Shown here piece after piece: positions 49,729-59,255 of a stretch of 64,000 bases of DNA. Position 1 is the first letter of the stretch. Each line of letters starts with the position of its first letter. The DNA comes from Chthoniobacterales bacterium (GTDB taxonomy: Bacteria; Verrucomicrobiota; Verrucomicrobiia; Chthoniobacterales; UBA10450). The notes under the pieces were generated by a model. The model was not told the origin of the DNA. It saw only the letters and a list, made by a program, of their open reading frames with translations, and made no database searches. The stretch lies in assembly GCA_035274845.1 (NCBI GenBank), contig DATENU010000009.1, forward strand, positions 310,001-374,000, written 5' to 3'. Made by a program: the position numbers and the translations under genes.

Positions 49729-49817
49729 ACCTCGTCTCGAGAGAATCTGCTTCGCTTTGATCCTTCGGCGCACGCGCCTTGTGTTTCGCGCTGCCTTGAG
49801 TTGCGGCGATCGGAAAC

Positions 49818-50486
49818 CTACAGACGCCCGAGGATGTGTTGCGCGAGAATCTTCGATTTCCTGGTCTTATCGGCCTGGTCGCCGGCGCCGCCCACGCTGA
49901 TTCGAATGAAGCTGTTCCCTTTCAGGACATACAAGGCGCCGCCGACCCGGTTCCCGGTCCAGAACGCCTCGTCTCCAATTCCTTCGATTTTCTCCGGCTC
50001 CTTCTCCCCTTCTTCTCGTTCTTCCTTTTTCGCAGAACGTTCTTCCTTCTCCTCAGAAGCCTTCTCCCGATGGAACATTTCCTTCCAGCTTTCCTCGGGG
50101 TCGCGCGCGCCGGGCCCGTCGGCCTTTTTGGTAAGGGTAACGACGATTGAGTTCACGGCCTGCGGCAGCTGGAAATAACACTGGGAAACAGAAAGTCCGA
50201 GACCGGTTTTCCCGCTCTTGATGCTTTCCTTGAACGGTTCTCCCTGGACCGCCTGGACTTCCTCCTTTGTCAGCAGCGTGCAGGCATCGGTGCCGGTGAA
50301 TGCCTCGGTTTTTGCGGGAACCGTGGATACTTGCGTGGTTTTTGAGTTCGCTGTGGGTTGCGGGCTGGCGGCGGCCGAATCGGCCTTTTCGGATTTCGAG
50401 CAGCCCGCCAGAAGCGCAACGGCGCAGAGAGAGAGCAGAAACGGAAGCTGCTGCCGGATTCTGCCTCTCATCGGGTTAAAGCACAT
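49818..50486 (-). CDS. Lipoprotein with Glu/Lys-rich central segment
   Basis: This is a 222-residue lipoprotein. The lipobox is LLAGC (Cys near 29) after a basic n-region; the start Met at 50486 has AGG 8 bases upstream, while 50471 is a second choice. A DACTLLTKEEVQAVQGEPF domain with a Cys pair and the GLSVSQCYFQLP strand follows, then a highly charged Lys/Glu segment (EKEERSAKKEEREEGEKEPE) and a C-terminal GGALYVLKGNSFIRISV strand. The fold resembles DUF3558-type lipoproteins. It is the last gene of the polyphosphate cluster (8 bases after the ROK kinase). Confidence 0.8.
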   Translation of the reverse strand: MCFNPMRGRIRQQLPFLLSLCAVALLAGCSKSEKADSAAASPQPTANSKTTQVSTVPAKTEAFTGTDACTLLTKEEVQAVQGEPFKESIKSGKTGLGLSVSQCYFQLPQAVNSIVVTLTKKADGPGARDPEESWKEMFHREKASEEKEERSAKKEEREEGEKEPEKIEGIGDEAFWTGNRVGGALYVLKGNSFIRISVGGAGDQADKTRKSKILAQHILGRL

Positions 50487-50494
50487 GCAGTTGC

Positions 50495-51181
50495 CTAAAT
50501 CACATTCCATTTCGGACGGCGGGTGCGGGGATCGGTTTCCCACATCCGGCAGCCGCCCGTGAACGCATTGCGATTGTGCCCCGGCTCGATTCCCTCGGGC
50601 AACTTGTTGAATTGCTTGGCGTTTCCGCCGCCCAGGACAATGTAATCCGCAATAAAGGAGAGCTTGAGTTGGCTGAGGCAAAAGAGAACGTGTCGCATCC
50701 ATTCCTTTTTTCCCAGGCGTTCGAGGCCGGGCTTGCCCAGATATTCTTCGATGATCCCGCCTTCGTAAGGCAGGTCGCCCAGCTCCAGCGGCAGAAGGTT
50801 CTTTGGCCAGATCAGGGCTGAACCCAAGCCCGTCCCCAGGCCCAGAAAAAGCATCCGGCCACCGCGATAACTTCCCAGCGCCTGCATCGCGGCGTCGTTG
50901 ATCACCCGGGTTGGTTTGCCTAACGATTTGCTGAAGTTCCAGCCGACCCAGCCGCGCGCGAGATGCTTCGGATTCTTCATGATCCGCCCTTTGGAGACCG
51001 GCGCGGGAAAACCGATCGAGATGGCGTCATATTTCCAACCTTCCGCTGTTTTTTTCACCTGGGAGATCAGCTGTTTCGGCGAAAGCCTGGTGCCGGAATC
51101 AAATTTGCGCTTCTCTCCCCGGGAAATCATGAGTTTCACGTGGGTGCCCCCGATGTCGATGACGAGAATCCTTTTTTTCAT
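50495..51181 (-). CDS. ROK-family kinase, probable polyphosphate glucokinase-like
   Basis: This is a 228-residue ROK kinase: phosphate-binding IDIGGTHVKLMI start, sugar-site DAISIGFPAPV and WNFSKSLGKPTRVINDAA, and the LGLGTGLGSALI phosphate loop. The classical ROK zinc-Cys motif is absent, which is typical of the polyphosphate/ATP glucomannokinase branch. Its ATG overlaps the ppk1 stop by 4 bases, so a role as a phosphoryl acceptor enzyme using polyphosphate is likely; ATP-only glucokinase is the alternative. Confidence 0.85.
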   Translation of the reverse strand: MKKRILVIDIGGTHVKLMISRGEKRKFDSGTRLSPKQLISQVKKTAEGWKYDAISIGFPAPVSKGRIMKNPKHLARGWVGWNFSKSLGKPTRVINDAAMQALGSYRGGRMLFLGLGTGLGSALIWPKNLLPLELGDLPYEGGIIEEYLGKPGLERLGKKEWMRHVLFCLSQLKLSFIADYIVLGGGNAKQFNKLPEGIEPGHNRNAFTGGCRMWETDPRTRRPKWNVI

Positions 51182-53403
51182 GAAGCTTGTTTTCGCTCGA
51201 GGGTGATGGGGGTGAGTTTTACCACCGGCGCTTTTTGCGATTCGGCCAGCTTGCGCGCCTGGCCGCGCGATCGTTCGCGGAAGTGCAGCTGGGCCTGCGA
51301 GCGCGGCGCTCCTTCTTCCGGCTTGAGACGCACATAAGAGCCGTCTGCCTGGAGCTCGCGCGCTTTGATGTGGTCGTTGAGAAAACGCGGGAGCACCTCC
51401 TTGATGATCTCGTCGCGAAGGGCCGGGTCTTCGATCGGGAATGCAATCTCTACGCGCCGGACAAAGTTTCGCGGCATCCAATCCGCACTCGCCAGGTAGA
51501 CCTCCGGGTTGCCAGCGTTCTCGAAATAATAAATGCGGCTGTGCTCGAGGAAGCGGCCCACAATGCTGATGACGCGAATGTTTTCGCTCAGGTTCGGCAT
51601 TTTCGGCCGGAGGCAACAAATGCCGCGGACGATCAGATCGATCTTCACCCCGGCACAGGAGGCCTCGTAAAGTTTTTCGATGATGTGCTGGTCGACCAGC
51701 GAATTCAATTTTACGACAATGCGGCTGCTCTTGCCGGCCAGCGCGTTGTCGCGTTCCCGTTCGATTTTCTCGATGACGCGCTTGCTCAGGTCGAAGGGCG
51801 CCACCAGCAATTTTTCCGAGCCCGGGTACCCGGCCAGTCCAGTCAGGGTGTTGAAGACAATCGCAACTTCCTCGGTGATTTTTGGGTTGGTCGTGAACAG
51901 GCTGAAGTCGGTATAAATGCGCGCGGTGCGGGAGTGGTAGTTCCCCGTGCCGAGATGCACGTATTGACGGAGCCGGTCGGTATCACGCCGGAGGATGAGA
52001 AGCGCTTTGCAATGCGTCTTCAAGCCGACCACGCCATAGACGACGTGGGCGCCGGATTCTTCAAGGCGCCGGGCCCACTGGATGTTGGCGGCTTCATCGA
52101 AACGCGCGCGCAATTCCACCAAAGCCGTGACCTGTTTGCCCGCGCTGGCCGCCTGGATTAACGCCTCCACCACGGGCGAATCGCCGCTCGTCCGGTAAAG
52201 CGTCATCTTGATCGCGAGCACGAGCGGATCTTCCGCGGCGCTCTCGATGAATTCGACCACCGGATCGAAGCTTTCGTATGGATGGTGGAGAAGCACGTCC
52301 TGCTTGCGCATCACCTCAAAAATATTGGCGTGCGGCGGCAGGGCCGGATCGCGGGCCGGTTGGAAGACGCGGTCCTTTAGCTTGGCGAAGGCATCATTGG
52401 CAACGAGGGGCGCGAGGTGCGTCATCGAGAGCGGCCCATCGACTTTGTACAAATCCATCTCGCCGAGATCGAAAAATTCGAGGAGAAGCTCCCGAAAATC
52501 CTTCGGGCAATCGGCTTCCACTTCAAGGCGGACGGCATCGCCCCGGCTGGAACGCCGGAGTTCCTGCTCGATGCTCCGGAGAAGATTGTCCGCTTCTTCC
52601 TCATCGATGTAGAGGTCGCTGTTCCGCGTCACGCGAAAGGCGTGAGCGCCATCCAGAAGCAGGCGAGGAAAGAGGTCGGCGATGTGATGCTTGATCAGCG
52701 AGGAGAGATAAATGTAATCCCACGGCTCGTCCTCTCCTTTGCCGCGGGGCATCAGGATGAGCCTGGGCAGAACGCGCGGTACCTGGACGATGGCATGGAG
52801 CAATTCGCCGCCCTTCTCGGTGCGCGCGCGCACCAGCAGGTTATGGCTCTTGTTCAGCAACTGCGGGAAGGGATGGCTGGCATCGACCGCGAGCGGCGTC
52901 AGGAGCGGGAAAACTTCCTCCCGGAAATAACGCTGCGCCCAGGCCGTGCGTTTCGCATTCAGGTTATTGATGTCATGGACGCGGATGCCGTTCTTCGCCA
53001 GGGCTGGCGCAATGTCCTCTTTCCAGAGCGAATACTCCGCGGCCACCATTTCTCGAGCGGTGCGCTGGATGGCGTTGAAGATTTCCGTCGGGCTCAATCC
53101 GTCGGGGCCGACGTCGCTCGTCTCGCTTTCGATCTGCTGCTTGATCCCGGCGACGCGAATCTCGAAAAACTCGTCCAGGTTCGAGCTAAAGATGGTGAGG
53201 AATTTGACCCGCTCGATGAGAGGTTGGGTTGGGTCCTGCGCTTCTTCGAGGACGCGCCGGTTAAATTCGAGCCAGCTGAGCTCGCGATTGATGAAATTTT
53301 CCGGCGCGGAAAAGCGAGAGTGCTGGCCGTTCTCAGACGCGCCCGGCAGCTCAACAATGTTCGACGGCTCTTCCGGCGTCGAAGATTCCGTTTTCGCCTG
53401 CAT
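51178..53403 (-). CDS. ppk1: Polyphosphate kinase 1
   Basis: This is a 741-residue PPK1 that polymerises ATP gamma-phosphate into polyphosphate. An N-terminal 40 residues precede the family start FINRELSWLEFNRRVLEEA. The head domain follows, then catalytic segments RTSGDSPVVEALIQAA, GLKTHCKALLILRR (the phosphorylated His near residue 455) and RGICCLRP with EHSRIYYF (second His), and the end TADWMPRNF-like ASADWMPRNFVRRVEIAFP. Length is usual for the family. Its stop overlaps the ROK kinase start by 4 bases; the lipoprotein follows. It is 17 bases downstream of the two-receiver protein gene, so all four are probably one transcript. Confidence 0.95.
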   Translation of the reverse strand: MQAKTESSTPEEPSNIVELPGASENGQHSRFSAPENFINRELSWLEFNRRVLEEAQDPTQPLIERVKFLTIFSSNLDEFFEIRVAGIKQQIESETSDVGPDGLSPTEIFNAIQRTAREMVAAEYSLWKEDIAPALAKNGIRVHDINNLNAKRTAWAQRYFREEVFPLLTPLAVDASHPFPQLLNKSHNLLVRARTEKGGELLHAIVQVPRVLPRLILMPRGKGEDEPWDYIYLSSLIKHHIADLFPRLLLDGAHAFRVTRNSDLYIDEEEADNLLRSIEQELRRSSRGDAVRLEVEADCPKDFRELLLEFFDLGEMDLYKVDGPLSMTHLAPLVANDAFAKLKDRVFQPARDPALPPHANIFEVMRKQDVLLHHPYESFDPVVEFIESAAEDPLVLAIKMTLYRTSGDSPVVEALIQAASAGKQVTALVELRARFDEAANIQWARRLEESGAHVVYGVVGLKTHCKALLILRRDTDRLRQYVHLGTGNYHSRTARIYTDFSLFTTNPKITEEVAIVFNTLTGLAGYPGSEKLLVAPFDLSKRVIEKIERERDNALAGKSSRIVVKLNSLVDQHIIEKLYEASCAGVKIDLIVRGICCLRPKMPNLSENIRVISIVGRFLEHSRIYYFENAGNPEVYLASADWMPRNFVRRVEIAFPIEDPALRDEIIKEVLPRFLNDHIKARELQADGSYVRLKPEEGAPRSQAQLHFRERSRGQARKLAESQKAPVVKLTPITLERKQAS

Positions 53404-53420
53404 CCCTCACCCGCCGCGTT

Positions 53421-55808
53421 CTATTCGCCAAAGCCGAGCTTTTGGAAGAAGCCGCGTTTTTCTTGTTTCCCGTCCGCGACCGCCGGGGGCCAGCATTCCA
53501 CGATCTCGAGGGCGAGGAAGCGAAACAGGGTGAGCCGCGCAAATTTGAAATCCAGCCGAAGATTTTTCGCGATCTGGGCAACAGAACGAACGCCGTTGAA
53601 TTGCGAGGCGAACTGCGCTTCGGCGACCGTGAGACGGAGCTTTTGGACCCGATCGTACCCGTCCCGGGTGTAAGCCGGGATGGAGCCCGACTCGATCTCC
53701 TTGGTGGATCCAAGCTCTTGAAATTGGATGCAACGCAAGGTCGTCAGCATCCAGTGGTCAATATCGGGTTCGCCCGGCACGTCGTTGCAATAATCCGGCA
53801 GCGTTTCGCTTTGTTCGAAGACGAAGCGGACTCTTTTCGCCGTCCAAAGCTGCGCGAAAAGTTTCTGGCCGTAATGCTGGACCAATTGCACCGCCGGCTC
53901 GCGCAGGATCTGTCCCTGGCTGGCCAGAGTCAGAAAGAGTGGGCAACCCGATTCCCTTTGTTCCGCGCGGCCTTGTTCGGTTTGTTCTGCGTCCACATTG
54001 ACGAGCGTGATCGGCGCTTCCGGGCAATAGAGGGCCGGATCGCGGGTGGTAACGAGAATGATCTCGCCCTCTTTGGCGAGCAGATCGACGGTCGCTTTGT
54101 TCCAGAAGGAACGAAGCGTTCCGGTAAGCTTTTCCTTCCCGATTGTGTGGAGCGCGCCGTTTAGCGAAAAAAAGCTGGTGTCGCCGGAAAAGAAGGCGCC
54201 GTTGACCGGCAGTGGTTCTTCGGTCTCGGCCGCCGTTACGGGCTGCGCGACCGGCGCTTCAAACCCCCCGAGGGCGGCGGCAGGCTGGGCGGCCGGAAAG
54301 GTGGATGAGGAGGAGACTGGTGCGCTCCACCAGGCGTCGCTGGTTGCTCCCGCAGCCGAGGCGATTCCGGCCGTCTCGGCAGCTTCAGTTGGCGCGGGAG
54401 AAACGGCTTCGCTGGCGGGCAAAATGGTTTCGGTTGCCGGTGGAACGGCTTCGCTTGGGGTTGAAATGTTTTCGGTGGGTTCGGGCCAGGCCGGCTCGTT
54501 TGCGGCGACGGGCTCCGGCGCCGGTTGTGACCAGACGGGCTCCGTCCAGGCTGGCGCTTCGTTTGCCAGTGGCGTCGGTTGGTCCCAGATCGGGGCTGGT
54601 TCCGCCGCGGCGGGAAACTGTTCTTCGGCGGCCGGCTTGATCTCCGGCTCTGCTGGCTCGCTCGTCTGCTTGGGCATGTAATTTTCCACCGTTTTTATTA
54701 ACAGATCAGATGTGAACGGTTTGTTCAACGATCCGATCACACTGGCGCTCTTAATTTGCTCCGGTTGAAGGTCTGTTCCGAAACCCGACATGTAAACGAT
54801 CGGCACTTTTGCGGTCACCGGATCCTGCCCGAGCCGCTCGCAGACTTCGTCACCTTTCATGTCGGGCAAAATGTAGTCGAGCAGGATCAAATCGGGCGCA
54901 TCGCTCGCGGCGGAGGAGAGCCCTTCTTGCGCCGTGGCCGCGGTCGTGACCTGATAATTTGCTTCCGCCAATATCTCTTTCACGAAACTGAGGAGCATCA
55001 GGCTGTCGTCGATAACGAGCACTTTCCGACCGCCCGAGGCGGACGCGGAAGTCGCCGCAGTTTCAGTTCCGCGCGTTTCGTCCATTTTCCGTACGGCCTC
55101 CATCAGGAGAATTTGCCAGTCGAGATCAATCGTGCGCGGGCTTGTGCCAGCGCCGGAGACTTCGGAAATCTGGCCGCCCTTCCAGTTCACAATTTCATTA
55201 AAGGCGGCGATTCCCTCCTTGCCGGGAGCGGTGGCGTGACGCACCTGGCCGCTTTCGAAATAAACTCGCGCTTTTTCACCCTGAGGTCCGGTGAATTGCA
55301 GGGCCGCCGAGGAACCGCTCATGCATTTGAGCTGAATGATGTCGGCGAGGTGGAGATCGCTTAGCGTCCCTTGAAATTTTTCGCTCTCCGGTGTGCTCGC
55401 AGGCGAAAGGAGCGCCTGGACCAGATCGACGAAATCGCCGTGTGGGAACGGCTTTTCCAGAAAGTGGATGGCGCCGAGCCCAGCCGCTTGTTCGCGATGG
55501 GTGGCGAAATGGGTCCCGGTGAGAACGATAGCGCGAGCGTTCGGATGGCTCGTTCGCAGGTCGTAAAGGAATTCCTGGCCGACATCGGGAACGGCGTCGG
55601 CGTCGAGCACAAAGAGGTCCGGCTTGGCCCGCAGGATCAGGTCCTGGGCCTGTTCCAAAGTCGCCTCGAAATCGGCCTGGGCGGAAGGCGCGGCTTCCTG
55701 GAGCGCCGCGCGGATTTTCTCCGCGAGCTCGAGGTCGGGTTCGAGGATAAGAATGCGTCCGCCGTGTTCAGCGGCAGTCGAGGAATGGGTCGGCGTCGTT
55801 TCGTTCAC
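53421..55808 (-). CDS. Two-receiver DUF4388 (PATAN) protein
   Basis: This is a 795-residue cytoplasmic protein. The order is receiver 1 (about 18-130, DLFVLDADAVPDVG), a DUF4388/PATAN domain (145-240, FQGTLSDLHLADIIQL), and receiver 2 (about 262-380, VLVIDDSLMLLSF, acceptor in LILLDYILPDMKGDE, Lys in SLNKPF). Then comes a long Ala/Pro/Glu linker with a repeated TP/SEAVPPA pattern (about 385-560), and a second DUF4388-like domain (565-795, FFSLNGALHTIGKEKLTGTL). Proteins of this kind are known in Myxococcus and Verrucomicrobia as signal integrators in motility or gliding systems; no output enzyme is fused here. It is separated from ppk1 by 17 bases. Confidence 0.85.
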   Translation of the reverse strand: MNETTPTHSSTAAEHGGRILILEPDLELAEKIRAALQEAAPSAQADFEATLEQAQDLILRAKPDLFVLDADAVPDVGQEFLYDLRTSHPNARAIVLTGTHFATHREQAAGLGAIHFLEKPFPHGDFVDLVQALLSPASTPESEKFQGTLSDLHLADIIQLKCMSGSSAALQFTGPQGEKARVYFESGQVRHATAPGKEGIAAFNEIVNWKGGQISEVSGAGTSPRTIDLDWQILLMEAVRKMDETRGTETAATSASASGGRKVLVIDDSLMLLSFVKEILAEANYQVTTAATAQEGLSSAASDAPDLILLDYILPDMKGDEVCERLGQDPVTAKVPIVYMSGFGTDLQPEQIKSASVIGSLNKPFTSDLLIKTVENYMPKQTSEPAEPEIKPAAEEQFPAAAEPAPIWDQPTPLANEAPAWTEPVWSQPAPEPVAANEPAWPEPTENISTPSEAVPPATETILPASEAVSPAPTEAAETAGIASAAGATSDAWWSAPVSSSSTFPAAQPAAALGGFEAPVAQPVTAAETEEPLPVNGAFFSGDTSFFSLNGALHTIGKEKLTGTLRSFWNKATVDLLAKEGEIILVTTRDPALYCPEAPITLVNVDAEQTEQGRAEQRESGCPLFLTLASQGQILREPAVQLVQHYGQKLFAQLWTAKRVRFVFEQSETLPDYCNDVPGEPDIDHWMLTTLRCIQFQELGSTKEIESGSIPAYTRDGYDRVQKLRLTVAEAQFASQFNGVRSVAQIAKNLRLDFKFARLTLFRFLALEIVECWPPAVADGKQEKRGFFQKLGFGE

Positions 55809-56008
55809 GATGGAGATTGGCGCGGGGCCAACGCCGGCTTCGACTCGGCGCCACCCCTAATTAGAGATGCCTGCTTCCGACAAAATGGAAAGCAGTTTTT
55901 CTTCCACGCAATTTTGGAGACCGCCTGCCCCTCAGGGCGTTACGGAAAGAAGCGACCCTCGACCGGTGCGATGGAGCGCCGGCTCCAGCGGTCCTCAATG
56001 CGCCGGGG

Positions 56009-56125
56009 CTAGTGGACGCCGGCGGTGACGCCGTGGCCGCTATCGGTCTTGACGCTGGTCGAGCAGCTGCTGAATGCGCCCAGAAGGACGATTGCCGTAA
56101 TGAAAGAGAGTAGAATTGTTCGCAT
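56009..56125 (-). CDS. 38-residue lipoprotein
   Basis: MRTILLSFITAIVLLGAF is followed by the lipobox Cys (FSSCSTS) and a short TDSGHGVTAGVH tail. AAGGAA lies about 7 bases upstream. Entericidin-like small lipoproteins have this form. It is too short for automatic gene calls. The 200-base interval after it, up to the DUF4388 protein start, holds a small TGGAGC/GCTCCA inverted repeat and nothing else I can name. Confidence 0.6.
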   Translation of the reverse strand: MRTILLSFITAIVLLGAFSSCSTSVKTDSGHGVTAGVH

Positions 56126-56194
56126 GATGGTTTCCTTATTTACCCTCTAATTCGGAGCCCAAATGGGAAGTGGGTGTCTCTCAGCCCAAATCAC

Positions 56195-57508
56195 TTAGGA
56201 GCCAAAGCGTTGCGCCAACTCGCGGCGACTGACTTTGCCCCGCTCATTCACCGGAATCTCTTCGACGAAAAAGATCCGCTTCGGCACCTGCCAGCCGCTC
56301 AGCCGTCCCCGGCAAAAATCGAGCAAATCCGTTTCCCGGACGCCTTCGCTCGCCACCACACAGGCCGCGACCTCTTCGTTCCGCAGGGTTGAACCACGGC
56401 CGAAAACCACCGCGGCGCGGACTCCGGAAAAGTGCAACAGCTCCGCCTCTACTTCCGCGGGATTCACTTTTTTCCCGGCGACATTGATAACGTCCGAGAT
56501 GCGTCCGACGATCCGGTAGCCGCTCTCGGTCCGGCTCAGGAGATCGTCGGGAACAAAGTAGCCACGGCCAAGTTTCTCCGGCTCCGGGTCCGGGAAATAG
56601 CCGTCACCGGCTGCCTGGCTTTGAACCCGGATTCGGCTGGCCGGTAATTCCGGTTCGATCACGTCCAGGTGGATACCTTCCATCGGCGTTCCGACAAAAC
56701 CGGGTTCGAGCAAACTCGCCTCGCGGTCGTAACAAATGCCGCCGCACTCTGAAGAACCGTAGAAGGAATGGATCGAGCGGCCGAATTTGTCGCGGAACTT
56801 GTGCGCGATCTCCAGGGGCAACGGTGCGCCAGCCGAAATGCAAAGCCGCAGTTTGGGGAGCGGTGGCGCTTTCTCCAATTCGCAAAACGCCTGGTAGAAG
56901 ATGGGCATGCCGGGGAAAACGGTCGCCCCCGTGCGCGCGAGATCGTCCAGCACCGCGCGGGGCATCCGGTCGCGACTCAGCACCAGCGGGATGCCGAACA
57001 CCAGGAGCGGCGTCACCAAATTGCTGAAGCCGTACGAATGCGAGAGCGGGATGACGGCGAAATTCACATCGTCGTCCGTCAGGCCCATCGTCTGGCAAAT
57101 CTGGACGCAATCGGCCAGGAGCTGTTCGCTGCGGAAACGGATCGCACGCGGCGCCGCCGTCGTGCCCGAAGTCAGTTTTAGTAATGCCGGCCGCTCTTGC
57201 GTCCATTCGCTCTCGCACATCTGGAGCGCGGCAGCGCGTTGCTCGGGCGTGATTGATTTTTCGAGCGGCAGCGCGATGCGGCGCAGCCGGAGGCAGGCGA
57301 GGAGAACCGAAGGCCAATCGGGGTGGTTTCCCTGGTCGATCGGGTAGACCTGGCCGGCCGCCGCGCTGATCTCGATTTCGAAAGATCCCGCTTTTTCCTC
57401 AATCTCGCGAAACGTGCGCGAAACCTCGCCGCTGGTGGCGAAAATGGCCGGCGCATCGCCCTTGCGGGCAACGGTTTCCTCCCAGGCGGCGAGCAAAACG
57501 TCTTTCAC
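56195..57508 (-). CDS. AMP-dependent synthetase/ligase (ANL superfamily)
   Basis: This is a 437-residue acyl-adenylating enzyme. The P-loop [17 protein letters not shown] is near residue 108, the [12 protein letters not shown] aromatic-site motif near 246, the hinge [17 protein letters not shown] near 335, and the C-terminal catalytic Lys in [11 protein letters not shown]. It is shorter than typical acyl-CoA synthetases because the N-terminal domain is reduced, so it may transfer its acyl adenylate to a carrier protein rather than to CoA. It is divergent from rpmE; a 90-base interval between the starts should hold both promoters. Confidence 0.88.
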   Translation of the reverse strand: MKDVLLAAWEETVARKGDAPAIFATSGEVSRTFREIEEKAGSFEIEISAAAGQVYPIDQGNHPDWPSVLLACLRLRRIALPLEKSITPEQRAAALQMCESEWTQERPALLKLTSGTTAAPRAIRFRSEQLLADCVQICQTMGLTDDDVNFAVIPLSHSYGFSNLVTPLLVFGIPLVLSRDRMPRAVLDDLARTGATVFPGMPIFYQAFCELEKAPPLPKLRLCISAGAPLPLEIAHKFRDKFGRSIHSFYGSSECGGICYDREASLLEPGFVGTPMEGIHLDVIEPELPASRIRVQSQAAGDGYFPDPEPEKLGRGYFVPDDLLSRTESGYRIVGRISDVINVAGKKVNPAEVEAELLHFSGVRAAVVFGRGSTLRNEEVAACVVASEGVRETDLLDFCRGRLSGWQVPKRIFFVEEIPVNERGKVSRRELAQRFGS

Positions 57509-57598
57509 GGGGTTACCTTGAGTGCGCTTGGGATGACGGCGATTTCATCCCTTGCGCGCGAGCAGGAGCAGGCTACAGTTCGCCCCTCGTTTCCAAAC

Positions 57599-57826
57599 AT
57601 GAAAGCGGACATTCATCCAGAATATTTCGAGACCGACATCATCTGCGCCTGCGGAGCTGTCTATCATACCCGCTCCACCAAGCGGGACATCAAAATCGGC
57701 ATCTGCGCCGCCTGCCATCCGTTTTTCACCGGTGAACAGAAGTTCGTCGACACCGCCGGCCGCGTCGAGAAATTCGCGCGCCGTTACGGCGGAACCAAGG
57801 CCACTCGGGTTCCGAAGAAAGGTTAG
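57599..57826 (+). CDS. rpmE: Ribosomal protein bL31
   Basis: This is a 75-residue bL31 of the zinc-binding type. It starts [19 protein letters not shown], has the first Cys pair in CACG and the second in [10 protein letters not shown], and ends with the basic KATRVPKKG. bL31 bridges the ribosomal subunits and serves as a zinc store. It precedes prfA, as usual in the Verrucomicrobia group, which supports the chromosomal nature of this region. Confidence 0.96.
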   Translation: MKADIHPEYFETDIICACGAVYHTRSTKRDIKIGICAACHPFFTGEQKFVDTAGRVEKFARRYGGTKATRVPKKG

Positions 57827-57842
57827 CTGATCAGCGACCCCG

Positions 57843-57902
57843 CTGTAGCCGCCTCGCTCGGTCGAGGCGCCTCGCGGAACGGCGACTGAGCGCCGTGGCT
57901 AC
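57843..57902. repeat. Cloverleaf-like inverted repeat between rpmE and prfA
   Basis: Outer arm GTAGCC (57845-57850) pairs with GGCTAC (57897-57902). Inside are two hairpins, GCCTCG/CGAGGC (57851-57868) and GGCG/CGCC (57881-57894). The three-stem layout resembles dispersed REP-like intergenic repeats. There is no T run, so it is not a plain terminator. Confidence 0.55.
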
Positions 57903-57913
57903 GGAGAAGACCC

Positions 57914-58993
57914 ATGGACTTTGATTCCCTGATTGCCCGTAAGCGCGAGCGGTTTGAGCAGCTCGAACGCGAGATCGCCGCCCCAGCCCTTTTCGAAAAC
58001 CGAAAACGCGCGAGCGAAATCATGCGGGAACATTCCAGCGTGAAACAATTGCTCGCGCTCTGGAACGACCTCGAAATCGCGCGCGAGCAGCTGGACCAGA
58101 ACCGCGAGCTGGCAGCTTCAAACGATGTCGAGATCGCCGCCATGGCGGAGGATGAAATTCCCGATCTCGAGAAACGAGTCGCGGATCTCGAGCGTGAATT
58201 TCAGATCGCCCTGCTTCCGCCGGACGAAAATGAAAATCGCGACGCGATCGTGGAAATCCGGGCCGGCACCGGCGGAAGCGAAGCCGCCATCTTCGCCGCC
58301 GATCTTTATCGGATGTACAATCGCTACGCGGAATCGGCGGGACTCAAAGTGGAAGACCTGGAATCCAGCCCATCTGAGCTGGGAGGATTAAAAGAATCAA
58401 TCTTCAGAGTTTCTGGCGAAAGCGTGTTCAAGACTTTGCGTTTTGAAAGCGGCGTCCACCGGGTCCAGCGCGTTCCCGCCACCGAAGCCCAGGGCCGCAT
58501 CCACACCTCCACCGCGACCGTCGCCGTGCTTCCCGAAGCCGAGGAAGTCGATATTGAATTGAAGCCCGAGGATCTGCGGATCGAAGTTTGCCGCGCGGGA
58601 GGTCCTGGCGGCCAGGGCGTGAACACCACCGACTCCGCGGTCCAGGTCCTGCACATTCCCACGGGCCGGATTGTGCGTTGCCAGGATGGCCGCAGCCAGC
58701 AGAAGAACAAGGAGAAGGCGCTCAAGATCATGCGCGCCCGTTTGCTCGAGGACAAGCGGCGGGAAGAAGAGGAAAAATATTCCGCCCATCGCCGAAACCA
58801 GATTGGCTCCGGTGGCCGGGAAGAAAAGATCCGGACCTACAACTACGCCCAGAACCGGGTCACCGATCATCGGATCGGACTGACTCTCTATAATCTCGAC
58901 CGGTTCATGGAAGGCGACTTGGAGGAGATGATCAAATCGCTCCAAACCGCCGATCTCCAGGAGCGGCTCAAGGAATCAGCGGTCGCAACCTGA
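57914..58993 (+). CDS. prfA: Peptide chain release factor 1
   Basis: This is a 359-residue RF1. The decoding PxT motif occurs in [18 protein letters not shown], the catalytic GGQ in [18 protein letters not shown], and the basic C-terminal [21 protein letters not shown] is typical. RF1 reads UAA and UAG. The N-terminal helical domain (1-100) is standard, which excludes the shorter paralogues. The Gln of GGQ is the substrate of the methyltransferase encoded by prmC downstream. Confidence 0.96.
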   Translation: MDFDSLIARKRERFEQLEREIAAPALFENRKRASEIMREHSSVKQLLALWNDLEIAREQLDQNRELAASNDVEIAAMAEDEIPDLEKRVADLEREFQIALLPPDENENRDAIVEIRAGTGGSEAAIFAADLYRMYNRYAESAGLKVEDLESSPSELGGLKESIFRVSGESVFKTLRFESGVHRVQRVPATEAQGRIHTSTATVAVLPEAEEVDIELKPEDLRIEVCRAGGPGGQGVNTTDSAVQVLHIPTGRIVRCQDGRSQQKNKEKALKIMRARLLEDKRREEEEKYSAHRRNQIGSGGREEKIRTYNYAQNRVTDHRIGLTLYNLDRFMEGDLEEMIKSLQTADLQERLKESAVAT

Positions 58994-59029
58994 CAATCGA
59001 CCTCGCCGACAGACGAGCGCTCTGATAAG

Positions 59030-59251
59030 ATGGGAATCGCAATGAGCGACGACGAAGCATGGCGCGAGCAATGCCGCCGCGGGCTGGATCGCGATGTCAT
59101 GACGCGCATTAAGTACGGCTTCTGTCACGTCCACAAACCGGTGCTCGATGATATGCCCTATCGTTCATTCGCGACGATGGCCGAATATCGCGCCTGGTGC
59201 GAAGCGAACCTCCCCGCTTATCTTGGTTACGGTCGTCCGCCAGAGCGTTAG
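59030..59251 (+). CDS. Small protein, possibly paired with the next gene
   Basis: This is a 73-residue protein, MGIAMSDDEAWREQCRRGL start, with helices ALDRDVMTRIKYGF-like and MAEYRAWCEANLPAY. It is hydrophilic and alpha-helical; a second ATG at 59042 is possible. Family not recognised with certainty. It ends 4 bases before a minimal nucleotidyltransferase, so the two could be a module of the MNT/HEPN or AbiEii kind, but no HEPN or antitoxin signature is seen here. Confidence 0.65.
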   Translation: MGIAMSDDEAWREQCRRGLDRDVMTRIKYGFCHVHKPVLDDMPYRSFATMAEYRAWCEANLPAYLGYGRPPER

Positions 59252-59255
59252 GTCG

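Noticed and set aside
52417-53673. Plus-strand frame opposite ppk1
   Set aside because: It lies opposite a full-length polyphosphate kinase with catalytic residues intact; it also crosses the gap into the next gene.
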